Below are positions 1 through 5,354 of a stretch of DNA of 6,087 bases, in pieces. The number at the start of each line of letters is the position of its first letter. The first letter of the stretch is position 1. Source of the DNA: Pseudomonadota bacterium (lineage in GTDB: Bacteria > Pseudomonadota > Alphaproteobacteria > Acetobacterales > Acetobacteraceae); the NCBI GenBank assembly GCA_023390705.1, contig JAEWCI010000536.1, forward strand, positions 1 to 6,087, given 5' to 3'. The notes beneath the pieces are model-generated. The model saw only the letters and a program-made list of their open reading frames with translations. It was not told the DNA's origin and made no database searches. The translations under genes and the position numbers were made by a program.

Positions 1-2
1 CC

Positions 3-962
3 ATGGCCCTCGCCTTCGGCTTCCCCGGCCAGGGCAGCCAGGCCCCCGGCAGGGGCCGGGACCTCGCCGCCGCCTTCCCCGCCGCCCGAGAGGTGTTCCA
101 GGAGGTGGACGAGGCGCTGAAGCAGAACCTCTCGAAGCTGATGTTCGAGGGGCCGGCCGAGGAACTCACCCTGACGGCCAATGCGCAGCCCGCCCTGATG
201 GCCGTCTCGGTCGCCGTGCTGCGGGTGCTGGAAGCCGAGGGCAGCTTCGATTTCGCCGGCCGCGTGGCGCTGGTCGCCGGGCATTCGCTCGGCGAATACA
301 GCGCGCTCACCGCCGCCCGCAGCTTCGACCTTTCCACCGCCGCCCGCCTGCTGCGGCTGCGCGGGGAGGCGATGCAGAAGGCCACCCCGCCCGGCACCGG
401 CGCCATGGCCGCGCTGCTCGGCGCCGAATTGGAACAGGCCCAGGCGATCTGCGACGCCGCCAAGGCGGACCCCGGGACGGGCAAGCCGGAGGTGGTGGAG
501 GTCGCCAACGACAATGGCGGCGGCCAGGTGGTGGTCTCCGGCGCCAAGGCGGCGGTGGAACGCGCCGTGGCGGCGGCGCCCGGCCTTGGCGTGAAGCGCG
601 CCATGCTGCTGCCGGTCTCGGCGCCCTTCCATTGCTCCCTGATGGCGCCGGCCGCGGACGCCATGGCCGAGGCGCTGGAGAAGGCGGAGCTGCGCGCCCC
701 GCTGGTGCCGGTGGTGGCCAATGTCTCCGCCGCCAAGGCCACCGACCCGGCCGAGATCCGCGATTTGCTGGTGAAGCAGGTGACCGCCACGGTGCGCTGG
801 CGCGAATGCGTGGCGGCGATGGCCGCCATGGGCTGCGACCGCTTCGCCGAACTCGGCGCCGGCAAGGTGCTGACCGGGCTGATGAAGCGCAACGCCCCGG
901 GCGCCCAGGCCCAGGCCATCGGCGCCCCGGCGGAGGTCGAAGCCTTCCTGAAGAGCCTCTAG
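3..962 (+). CDS. fabD: Malonyl-CoA:ACP transacylase (FabD)
   Basis: FabD moves the malonyl group from malonyl-CoA to the phosphopantetheine arm of acyl carrier protein in the cytoplasm, supplying the extender unit for type II fatty acid synthesis. The 319-residue length is normal for the family. The N-terminal GQGSQ motif is at residues 9-13, with Gln10 as the expected oxyanion residue. The nucleophile elbow GHSLGEY is at 93-99, making Ser95 the catalytic serine. Arg120 in LRLRG matches the arginine that binds the malonyl carboxylate, and His210 in APFHCSLM is the catalytic histidine. The late motifs VRWRE (about 264-268) and ELGAGKVLTGL (283-293) are also present. The ATG sits six codons before FPGQGSQ, as is usual, so the gene appears complete, but only two bases lie upstream and no ribosome binding site can be seen. 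The TAG stop falls inside a palindromic element. acpP, fabG and fabF downstream confirm the role. Confidence 0.97.
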   Translation: MALAFGFPGQGSQAPGRGRDLAAAFPAAREVFQEVDEALKQNLSKLMFEGPAEELTLTANAQPALMAVSVAVLRVLEAEGSFDFAGRVALVAGHSLGEYSALTAARSFDLSTAARLLRLRGEAMQKATPPGTGAMAALLGAELEQAQAICDAAKADPGTGKPEVVEVANDNGGGQVVVSGAKAAVERAVAAAPGLGVKRAMLLPVSAPFHCSLMAPAADAMAEALEKAELRAPLVPVVANVSAAKATDPAEIRDLLVKQVTATVRWRECVAAMAAMGCDRFAELGAGKVLTGLMKRNAPGAQAQAIGAPAEVEAFLKSL

Positions 963-1065
963 GGCGGTTTCCGATCGCGTGTGCCCGCTGCAACCGCTCC
1001 AGCCTGTCGTTCTGCCGCATTTTCCGAATCGCCGGGTGAGTCCGCCCGGCCTGAAAATGCTTTAG
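959..1065. repeat. Palindromic intergenic element with paired ends
   Basis: This 107-bp stretch has nested symmetry. The ends CTAGGGC (959-965) and GCTTTAG (1059-1065) can pair along all seven positions in RNA if two G-U pairs are allowed. Inside, CTAGGGCGGTT (959-969) is an imperfect inverted repeat of AACCGCTCCAG (992-1002), with 9 of 11 matches. A second hairpin has outer arms GCATTTTC (1017-1024) and GAAAATGC (1053-1060), a perfect 8-bp match, and inner arms GCCGGG (1031-1036) and CCCGGC (1045-1050) around an 8-base loop. Dispersed intergenic palindromes bounded by CTAGAGC-like ends and carrying GCATTTTC/GAAAATGC arms are common in alphaproteobacteria, as I recall, and this looks like a degenerate copy. 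The fabD TAG stop lies in the left end. It may act as a transcript-end or mRNA-stabilising structure; repeat-family membership is inferred, not searched. Confidence 0.5.
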
Positions 1066-1076
1066 GCACGCCGGGC

Positions 1077-1556
1077 ATGGCGGCTGCGGAATTCCTGCTG
1101 TCGGAGGGCGAGGACGCGGCCGTCCTGCGGACCGTGCTCCAGGGCCTCAACGAGCATAATGCCGCGGCCGCCGGCCCTCATGGCTACCGGGCCATCACCC
1201 TCGCGGTCCGCCGGCCGGGCGAGGAGCAGGCCGCCGGAGGGCTGATCGGCCACGCCTTCTTCGGCTGGTTCTTCGTCAAGCTGCTCTTCCTGCCGCAGGA
1301 CCTCCGTGGCCAAGGGCACGGCGCGGCACTGCTGCGCCGGGCGGAGGATGTCGCGCGGGAGCTGGGTTGCACGGGCATCCACCTCGACACCTTCAGCTTC
1401 CAGGCGAGGCCCTTCTACGAGCGCTTGGGCTACCGCGTGTTCGGCACCATCGAGGACCATCCGCCGGGCCATCGCCGGCATTTCATGATGAAGCGCCTGG
1501 ATGGCGGCGATGCCGCCCCGGCCGGGCCAAGGAGAAGCGACGATGTTCCAGCTTGA
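1077..1556 (+). CDS. GNAT-family N-acetyltransferase
   Basis: The 159-residue product is a small, single-domain GNAT fold protein, predicted to move an acetyl group from acetyl-CoA to an amine; the substrate cannot be read from the sequence. The acetyl-CoA loop is in LRGQGHGAALL (about 76-86), where Arg77, Gly80 and Gly82 match the (Q/R)xxGx(G/A) signature. The C-terminal segment LDTFSFQARPFYERLGYRV (103-121) is the classic beta5-alpha4 region, with FYERLGY as motif B. The last 20 residues are Ala/Pro/Arg/Asp-rich and probably disordered. The ATG at 1077 is preferred because an in-frame GTG at 981 would force translation of the palindromic element. A weak AGG lies at 1064-1066. The gene is wedged between fabD and fabG, and its end overlaps the fabG start by 14 nt, so the two may be translationally coupled. 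Codon use looks like that of its neighbours. Confidence 0.85.
   Translation: MAAAEFLLSEGEDAAVLRTVLQGLNEHNAAAAGPHGYRAITLAVRRPGEEQAAGGLIGHAFFGWFFVKLLFLPQDLRGQGHGAALLRRAEDVARELGCTGIHLDTFSFQARPFYERLGYRVFGTIEDHPPGHRRHFMMKRLDGGDAAPAGPRRSDDVPA
1529..1534 (+). promoter_or_regulatory. Shine-Dalgarno site of fabG
   Basis: AAGGAG lies 8 nt before the ATG at 1543, inside the 3' end of the acetyltransferase gene. It decides the fabG start at 1543 over the in-frame ATG at 1501, which would add 14 residues unlike FabG N-termini and has no such site. Confidence 0.8.
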
Positions 1557-2283
1557 CGGCAGGACCGCCCTGGTGACGGGCGCCACCGGCGGCATCGGTG
1601 CCGCCATCGCCCGCACCCTGCACGCCCGCGGCGCCGCCGTGGCGCTGACCGGCCGCCGCGCGGCGGAGCTGGAAGCCCTGGCGAAGGAGCTGGGCGGGGA
1701 GCGCGTGCTGGTCGCCCCGGCCGACCTGGCCGACCCGGCCGCAGCCGCGGCGCTGGTCGAGCAGGTGGAGAAGGCGCTTGGCGGCCCCGATATCCTGGTG
1801 AACAATGCCGGCTTCACCCGCGACATGCTGGCATTGCGCATGGGCGATGCCGATTGGCAGGCGGTGCTGGATGTGGATCTGACAGCCCCCTTCCGGCTGG
1901 CCCGCGCCGCGTTGCGGGGCATGATGAAGAAGCGCTGGGGGCGCATCGTCTCCATCGCCAGCATCGTGGGCGTCACCGGCAATGCCGGCCAGGCCAATTA
2001 CGCCGCCGCCAAGGCCGGGCTGATCGGCATGACCAAGTCGCTCGCCCAGGAGGTCGCCAGCCGCAATGTCACCTGCAACGTGGTGGCACCGGGCTTCGTG
2101 GCCACCGCCATGACCGATGTGCTGGGTGAACAGGTGCGGGCCAAGCTGATGGAGCGCATCCCCACGGGCCGCATGGGCAAGCCGGAGGATGTCGCCGCCG
2201 CGGTGCTCTACCTGGCCTCGGAGGAGGCCGGCTGGGTCACCGGCCAGACCCTGCATGTGAACGGCGGGATGGCGATGGTCTGA
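1543..2283 (+). CDS. fabG: 3-oxoacyl-[ACP] reductase (FabG)
   Basis: FabG is the NADPH-dependent short-chain dehydrogenase that reduces 3-ketoacyl-ACP to 3-hydroxyacyl-ACP, the first reduction of each elongation cycle. The 246-residue length is typical. The Rossmann nucleotide-binding motif TGATGGIG is at 12-19, NNAG at 87-90, and the active-site Ser140 (SIAS), Tyr153 and Lys157 (YAAAK) are all present. The family-typical NPGQANY-like region reads NAGQANY (147-153), and the C-terminus TGQTLHVNGGMAMV is classic FabG. One oddity is that the fourth member of the usual Asn-Ser-Tyr-Lys tetrad, normally Asn in VNLT, is Asp112 here (VDLT, codon GAT at 1876-1878). The rest of the protein is intact, so I expect it to be functional. 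It is preceded by a strong ribosome binding site and overlaps the acetyltransferase stop. Confidence 0.97.
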   Translation: MFQLDGRTALVTGATGGIGAAIARTLHARGAAVALTGRRAAELEALAKELGGERVLVAPADLADPAAAAALVEQVEKALGGPDILVNNAGFTRDMLALRMGDADWQAVLDVDLTAPFRLARAALRGMMKKRWGRIVSIASIVGVTGNAGQANYAAAKAGLIGMTKSLAQEVASRNVTCNVVAPGFVATAMTDVLGEQVRAKLMERIPTGRMGKPEDVAAAVLYLASEEAGWVTGQTLHVNGGMAMV

Positions 2284-2286
2284 ACC

Positions 2287-2315
2287 CCGGGCAGGGTCCG
2301 TCCCTTCCCGCCCGG
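2287..2315 (+). terminator. Candidate hairpin after fabG
   Basis: CCGGGC (2287-2292) pairs with GCCCGG (2310-2315), and inside it AGGG (2293-2296) pairs with CCCT (2302-2305) around a 5-base loop. A 4-base bulge (2306-2309) sits on the right arm. It begins three bases after the fabG stop. No T-tract follows, so intrinsic termination is uncertain; it may instead protect the fabG mRNA end or be chance pairing in GC-rich sequence. Confidence 0.3.
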
Positions 2316-2348
2316 CCGCCCGGCTGCTTCCCGGCCGCCGAATCGGTC

Positions 2349-2377
2349 TTGCCAGGGGCGAAAACACCGCCTAGGCC
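2349..2377 (+). promoter_or_regulatory. Tentative promoter for acpP
   Basis: TTGCCA (2349-2354) resembles a -35 box, and CCTAGGCC (2370-2377) partly fits the alphaproteobacterial -10 form GCTANAWC at an acceptable spacing. It lies in the only sizeable gap of the cluster, about 115 bp before acpP. The -10 match is weak, so this is a suggestion only. Confidence 0.3.
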
Positions 2378-2420
2378 CCGCACCACATCCATGTTAAGCC
2401 GCCGCCCCAGCCGAGGGGGA

Positions 2421-2441
2421 CCTTCCGCTGATCCCGGAAGG
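2421..2441 (+). promoter_or_regulatory. Hairpin in acpP 5' leader
   Basis: CCTTCCG (2421-2427) and CGGAAGG (2435-2441) form a perfect 7-bp stem around the 7-base loop CTGATCC. It lies about 50 nt upstream of the acpP ATG, within the presumed 5' untranslated region. There is no T-run, so it is more likely an mRNA-stability or translation element than a terminator. Its function is unknown. Confidence 0.35.
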
Positions 2442-2490
2442 GGTACGGGGGCTGCCCAGGAATGCGCCGCAATCAGGAGATTGGCACATC

Positions 2491-2727
2491 ATGAGCGACA
2501 CCGCCGAGAAGGTTAAGAAGATCGTCGTCGAGCACCTCGGCGTGGACGAGGCCAAGGTGACCGAGGAAGCCTCCTTCATCGACGACCTGGGCGCCGACAG
2601 CCTCGACACGGTCGAGCTGGTCATGGCCTTCGAGGAAGCCTTCGGCGTGGAGATCCCGGACGACGCGGCCGAGAAGATCACCACTGTGAAGGACGCCATC
2701 GCCTATATCGAGCAGCATAAGTCCTAA
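2491..2727 (+). CDS. acpP: Acyl carrier protein
   Basis: The 78-residue acidic protein is the carrier that holds growing acyl chains as thioesters on a 4'-phosphopantetheine arm and delivers them to FabD, FabG, FabF and lipid acyltransferases in the cytoplasm. The attachment motif GADSLDTVE spans residues 34-42, with Ser37 the modified serine. Recognition helix II runs through about residue 51 (ELVMAFEEAF) and is rich in acidic residues, as needed to dock partner enzymes. VEIPDD (53-58) is also typical of the family. The length equals the usual 77-79 residues. AGGAG lies 11 nt before the ATG. The gene is 30 bp from fabF, almost certainly in the same transcript, and probably also has its own promoter in the upstream gap. 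It uses mainly GC-ending codons, like its neighbours. Confidence 0.98.
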   Translation: MSDTAEKVKKIVVEHLGVDEAKVTEEASFIDDLGADSLDTVELVMAFEEAFGVEIPDDAAEKITTVKDAIAYIEQHKS

Positions 2728-2744
2728 AGGCTTACCAGGAAGAC

Positions 2745-2751
2745 GGAGAGG
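2745..2751 (+). promoter_or_regulatory. Shine-Dalgarno site of fabF (GTG start)
   Basis: GGAGAGG lies 6 nt before the GTG at 2758, in the 30-bp gap after acpP. No suitable in-frame ATG precedes the conserved RRVVVTGMG segment, so this site supports the GTG as the true start. Confidence 0.75.
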
Positions 2752-2757
2752 CCAAGG

Positions 2758-4041
2758 GTGTTCGCGCAGGTCGCCGCGCCGCGGCGGGTGGTTGTCACCG
2801 GCATGGGCATCGCCAGTCCGCTGGGGCTGGGTGTCGAGAATGTCTGGAAGCGCCTGATCGCGGGCGAAAGTGGCATCTCCGCCATCCAGTCCTTCGATAC
2901 CAAGGACCTGCCGGCGAAGATCGCCGGCCAGGTGCCGCCCGGCTCCAAGGCTGAGGGGAAGCTCGATCTCAACGAGTGGATCCCGGTCAAGGACCAGAAG
3001 AAGATGGACCGCTTCATCCAGTTGGCGCTCGTCGCCGCGGCGGAAGCGGTGGAGGATTCCGGCTGGAAGCCCGAATCCGAGGAAGACCGCTGTGCCACCG
3101 GCGTGATGATCGGCTCCGGCATCGGCGGGCTGCAGACCATCTACGAAACCTCTCTGGTCGTCGGCGCCGGCCGGGCCAAGCGGGTTTCACCCTTCTTCAT
3201 CCCCTCGGCGCTGATCAACCTGGCCTCCGGCCATGTCTCGATCAACTACGGCTTCAAGGGACCGAACCATTCGGCCGTCACGGCCTGCGCCACCGGCGTG
3301 CACGCCCTGGGCGACGCCGCGCGGCTCATCGCCTTCGGCGATGCCGATGTGATGGTGGCCGGCGGCGCCGAAGCGGCGGTGGGCGAGCTCGGCATTGCCG
3401 GCTTCTGCGCCGCCCGTGCCCTCTCCACCGGCTATAATGACACACCCACCAAGGCTTCCCGCCCCTGGGACGAGGGCCGTGACGGCTTCGTCATGGGCGA
3501 GGGCGCCGGCGTCATGGTGCTCGAGGAATACGAGCACGCGAAGAAGCGCGGCGCGAAGATCTACGCCGAGGTGATCGGCTACGGCATGTCCGGCGACGCG
3601 CATCACATCACCGCGCCTTCCGATACCGGCGACGGCGCCTTCCGCTCCATGAAGGCGGCGCTGAGGAGCGCCGGGGTGACCCCGGCCGAGGTGGGCTATG
3701 TCAATGCCCATGGCACCTCCACCCCGATGGGCGACGACCTCGAACTGGGCGCGGTGGAGCGGCTCTGGGCGGATGACGCCAAGGGGCTGGCGATGTCCTC
3801 CACCAAATCGGCAGTCGGACACCTGCTGGGCGCGGCGGGCGCGGTGGAAGGCATCTTCTCCGTGCTGGCGATCCGCGACGGGGTGGCGCCGCCGACCCTG
3901 AACCTGGAGAAGCCCTCGCGCGAGAGCCCGATCGACCGCGTGGCGCTGCAGGCCCAGGACCGGAAGATCAAGGTGGCGCTGTCCAACAGCTTCGGCTTCG
4001 GTGGCACCAACGCCAGCATCGTCTTCCGCGCCGCACCCTGA
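2758..4041 (+). CDS. fabF: 3-oxoacyl-[ACP] synthase II (FabF)
   Basis: FabF carries out the elongating decarboxylative Claisen condensation of malonyl-ACP with acyl-ACP, and in many bacteria also helps set the amount of long unsaturated chains. The 427-residue protein has the full thiolase-like fold. The N-terminal RRVVVTGMGIASPLG (9-23) is followed by nucleophile Cys177 in TACATG, His318 in NAHGTST, Lys350 in SSTKS, and His355 in VGHLLGAAG. The C-terminal FGFGGTN gate loop is at about 412-418. The Cys-His-His set marks it as a KAS I/II condensing enzyme rather than FabH. Length and the acpP neighbour favour FabF over FabB. It starts at GTG with a good ribosome binding site. A 69-bp gap with no clear terminator separates it from mltG. 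Confidence 0.97.
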   Translation: MFAQVAAPRRVVVTGMGIASPLGLGVENVWKRLIAGESGISAIQSFDTKDLPAKIAGQVPPGSKAEGKLDLNEWIPVKDQKKMDRFIQLALVAAAEAVEDSGWKPESEEDRCATGVMIGSGIGGLQTIYETSLVVGAGRAKRVSPFFIPSALINLASGHVSINYGFKGPNHSAVTACATGVHALGDAARLIAFGDADVMVAGGAEAAVGELGIAGFCAARALSTGYNDTPTKASRPWDEGRDGFVMGEGAGVMVLEEYEHAKKRGAKIYAEVIGYGMSGDAHHITAPSDTGDGAFRSMKAALRSAGVTPAEVGYVNAHGTSTPMGDDLELGAVERLWADDAKGLAMSSTKSAVGHLLGAAGAVEGIFSVLAIRDGVAPPTLNLEKPSRESPIDRVALQAQDRKIKVALSNSFGFGGTNASIVFRAAP

Positions 4042-4057
4042 CCTGTGGTTGGCGCGT

Positions 4058-4080
4058 TGGGCGATGCATGAACATGCCCA
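4058..4080 (+). other. Weak hairpin between fabF and mltG
   Basis: TGGGC (4058-4062) can pair with GCCCA (4076-4080), extended by AT/AT if one G is bulged. The remainder of the 69-bp gap (4042-4110) holds no recognisable promoter, and there is no T-tract. It may be chance; fabF and mltG could well be co-transcribed. Confidence 0.2.
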
Positions 4081-4110
4081 CCGCCTCCGACTTGGCGACA
4101 TGATCCGGCC

Positions 4111-5106
4111 ATGGCGATGACCAGGGCCCTCCGCTGGCTCGGCGGGGCGCTGGCCCTGCTGGCATTGCTGGCCGGGCTGGGCGTCTGGCAGGCCTGGCGC
4201 CTTTATCATGCGCCGGGCCCGCTTGCCGAAGCGCGGCAGATCGTCGTCCCGCGCGGCGGCGCGGAGGCCGTTGCGGCGGTGCTGGCCGAAGGTGGCGCCA
4301 TCAGCGATACCCGCAGCTTCGGCCTCGCTTTCTGGCTGACCCGGCGGGAGGGTCCGCTGCGGGCCGGCGAATTCCTCTTTCCCGCCAGCGCATCCCTTGC
4401 CGAGGTGCTGGATGTGCTGCGCCATGCCCGGCCGGTGCAGCGCCGCCTGACCATCCCGGAAGGGCTGAACGCGAAACAGATCGCCGCCCTGCTGGAACGC
4501 GCCGAGGGGCTGACCGGCGAGGTGCCGCCCCTGGAGGAAGGCGCGGTGCTGCCGGAAACCTATGCCTATCACTGGGGCGATTCGCGGGCCGCACTGGTCC
4601 GCCGGGCGGAAGCCGCCATGACGCGCGCCCTGGCGGAAAGCTGGGCGGCGCGGGCCGAGGGCCTGCCCCTTGCCTCACCGCGGGAGGCGCTGATCCTGGC
4701 CAGCATCGTCGAGGAGGAGACCGGCCAGGCAGAGGAGCGGCCGCGCGTCGCCGCCGTCTTCCTCAACCGGCTGCGCCGCGGCATGCCGCTGCAATCCGAC
4801 CCCACCGTGGCCTATGCCGCCTCCGCTGGCGCCGGGCTGGAGCGGCCGATCAGCCGCGCCGATCTGGACCGCGACCACCCCTTCAACACCTACCGCAACC
4901 GCGGCCTGCCGCCGGCGCCGATCGCCGCGCCGGGGCTGGCTTCGCTGCGGGCGGTGACCCGGCCGGCGGAAAGCGATGAATTGTATTTCGTCGCCGACGG
5001 CAATGGCGGCCACGCCTTCGCCCGCACGCTGGAGGAACACAATCGCAACGTCGCCCGCTGGCGGGAGATCGAGCGGTCGCGGGCGAACGGCGCGGCGCTG
5101 CGCTGA
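4111..5106 (+). CDS. mltG: Endolytic peptidoglycan transglycosylase MltG
   Basis: MltG is an inner-membrane lytic transglycosylase that cuts nascent glycan strands, ending polymerisation and setting strand length. The 331-residue protein has a short positively charged start (Arg5, Arg8), then one membrane anchor at about 9-28. A LysM-like subdomain follows at about 42-105 (QIVVPRGGAEAVAAVL, then LRAGEF), and then the YceG catalytic domain. ASIVEEET (197-204) contains the catalytic glutamate, Glu201 by alignment with E. coli YceG. LQSDPTV (227-233), FNTYRNRGLPPAPIA (258-272) and LYFVADGNGGHAF (291-303) are family signatures. The start is less certain than the rest: no clear ribosome binding site precedes the ATG at 4111, and an ATG two codons later would serve equally. 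Placement after fabF is typical of alphaproteobacteria. Its stop abuts the stop of a convergent small gene. Confidence 0.95.
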   Translation: MAMTRALRWLGGALALLALLAGLGVWQAWRLYHAPGPLAEARQIVVPRGGAEAVAAVLAEGGAISDTRSFGLAFWLTRREGPLRAGEFLFPASASLAEVLDVLRHARPVQRRLTIPEGLNAKQIAALLERAEGLTGEVPPLEEGAVLPETYAYHWGDSRAALVRRAEAAMTRALAESWAARAEGLPLASPREALILASIVEEETGQAEERPRVAAVFLNRLRRGMPLQSDPTVAYAASAGAGLERPISRADLDRDHPFNTYRNRGLPPAPIAAPGLASLRAVTRPAESDELYFVADGNGGHAFARTLEEHNRNVARWREIERSRANGAALR

Positions 5107-5265
5107 TCAGTCTATCGCGTCGCCCACGGCATGGATGGGCGCCCCGACCGGCTCGCCGACCACCGGCACCACCCTGACCACGTCGCCGGTCACCCGGAAA
5201 GGCAGCGCCACCACGCCGCAGCCGGAAAGGCCGAGACAGGCCAGGAACAGGAACAGCAGGCGCAT
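5107..5265 (-). CDS. Small lipoprotein of unknown function
   Basis: This 52-residue reading frame has a clear lipoprotein signal: a positive start (MR), a hydrophobic run (LLFLFLACLGL), and the lipobox LSGC at 13-16. Lipidation at Cys16 would leave a mature peptide of only 37 residues. The mature part is Val/Pro/Gly-rich, with VVALPFRVTGDVVRVVPVVG and a terminal AVGDAID. I recall short alphaproteobacterial and other proteobacterial lipoproteins of this style, possibly those annotated as DUF6726, but could not check. Function is unknown. The + strand over this stretch does not code for anything recognisable. The start at 5265 is chosen because of the G-rich stretch just upstream; an in-frame ATG at 5283 would add six residues (MTGVRP) without harming the signal peptide. 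The gene converges on mltG with no base between the two stops, and is divergent from the TerC-family gene. Confidence 0.75.
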   Translation of the reverse strand: MRLLFLFLACLGLSGCGVVALPFRVTGDVVRVVPVVGEPVGAPIHAVGDAID

Positions 5266-5354
5266 CGGCCGGACCCCCGTCATGCTCGTGAATGAGCTGG
5301 CTGCAACGGCTCACCCCCGGCAGCGTTCCCGGCCCCGACCAGGAGCTCGCCCGC
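5266..5354. promoter_or_regulatory. Divergent intergenic region
   Basis: These 89 bp separate the start of the lipoprotein gene (- strand) from the start of the TerC-family gene (+ strand), so promoters for both should lie here or overlap the gene ends. I cannot pick out convincing -35/-10 boxes. TGAGC (5293-5297) and GCTCA (5309-5313) form a short inverted repeat that could be an operator or chance. AGGAG at 5341-5345 is the ribosome binding site of the + strand gene. Confidence 0.35.
5341..5345 (+). promoter_or_regulatory. Shine-Dalgarno site of the TerC-family gene
   Basis: AGGAG lies 9 nt before the ATG at 5355. It favours this start over the in-frame ATG at 5292, which lacks such a site and would add a 21-residue polar leader. 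Confidence 0.7.

Larger units (their letters stand above)
2284..2490 (+). other. fabG-acpP intergenic leader region
   Basis: This 207-bp gap is the longest non-coding stretch in the window. I see no convincing coding frame or RNA gene in it. It holds two candidate hairpins (2287-2315 and 2421-2441), a tentative promoter near 2349-2377, and the acpP ribosome binding site AGGAG at 2475-2479, 11 nt before the ATG. The spacing, compared with the tight joins elsewhere in the cluster, suggests acpP-fabF has its own promoter, as is common for the abundant ACP. Confidence 0.6.

Noticed and set aside
307..1020. Minus-strand frame of 237 codons opposite fabD
   Set aside because: Extremely Arg/Pro-rich translation with no motif; a shadow of fabD.
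981..1076. In-frame GTG start that would lengthen the acetyltransferase by 32 residues
   Set aside because: The added segment is encoded by the palindromic element, resembles no GNAT N-terminus, and has no good ribosome binding site; the ATG at 1077 gives a normal length.
1501..1542. Upstream ATG for fabG adding 14 residues
   Set aside because: AAGGAG sits at the right distance from the ATG at 1543, and FabG proteins normally begin just before the LDGRTALVTG-type segment.
1062..2367. Long minus-strand open frames opposite the acetyltransferase and fabG
   Set aside because: Same high-GC shadow effect; compositionally biased translations without motifs, and they cross real gene boundaries.
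3187..4572. Long minus-strand open frame (461 codons) opposite fabF and mltG
   Set aside because: It is antiparallel to two intact conserved genes. Long open frames in antisense are expected at this GC content, and the translation (Arg/Gly/His/Gln-rich) shows no recognisable domain.
5292..5354. Upstream ATG adding 21 residues to the TerC-family protein
   Set aside because: AGGAG at 5341-5345 points to 5355; the extra residues are polar and proline-rich, and no site precedes 5292.
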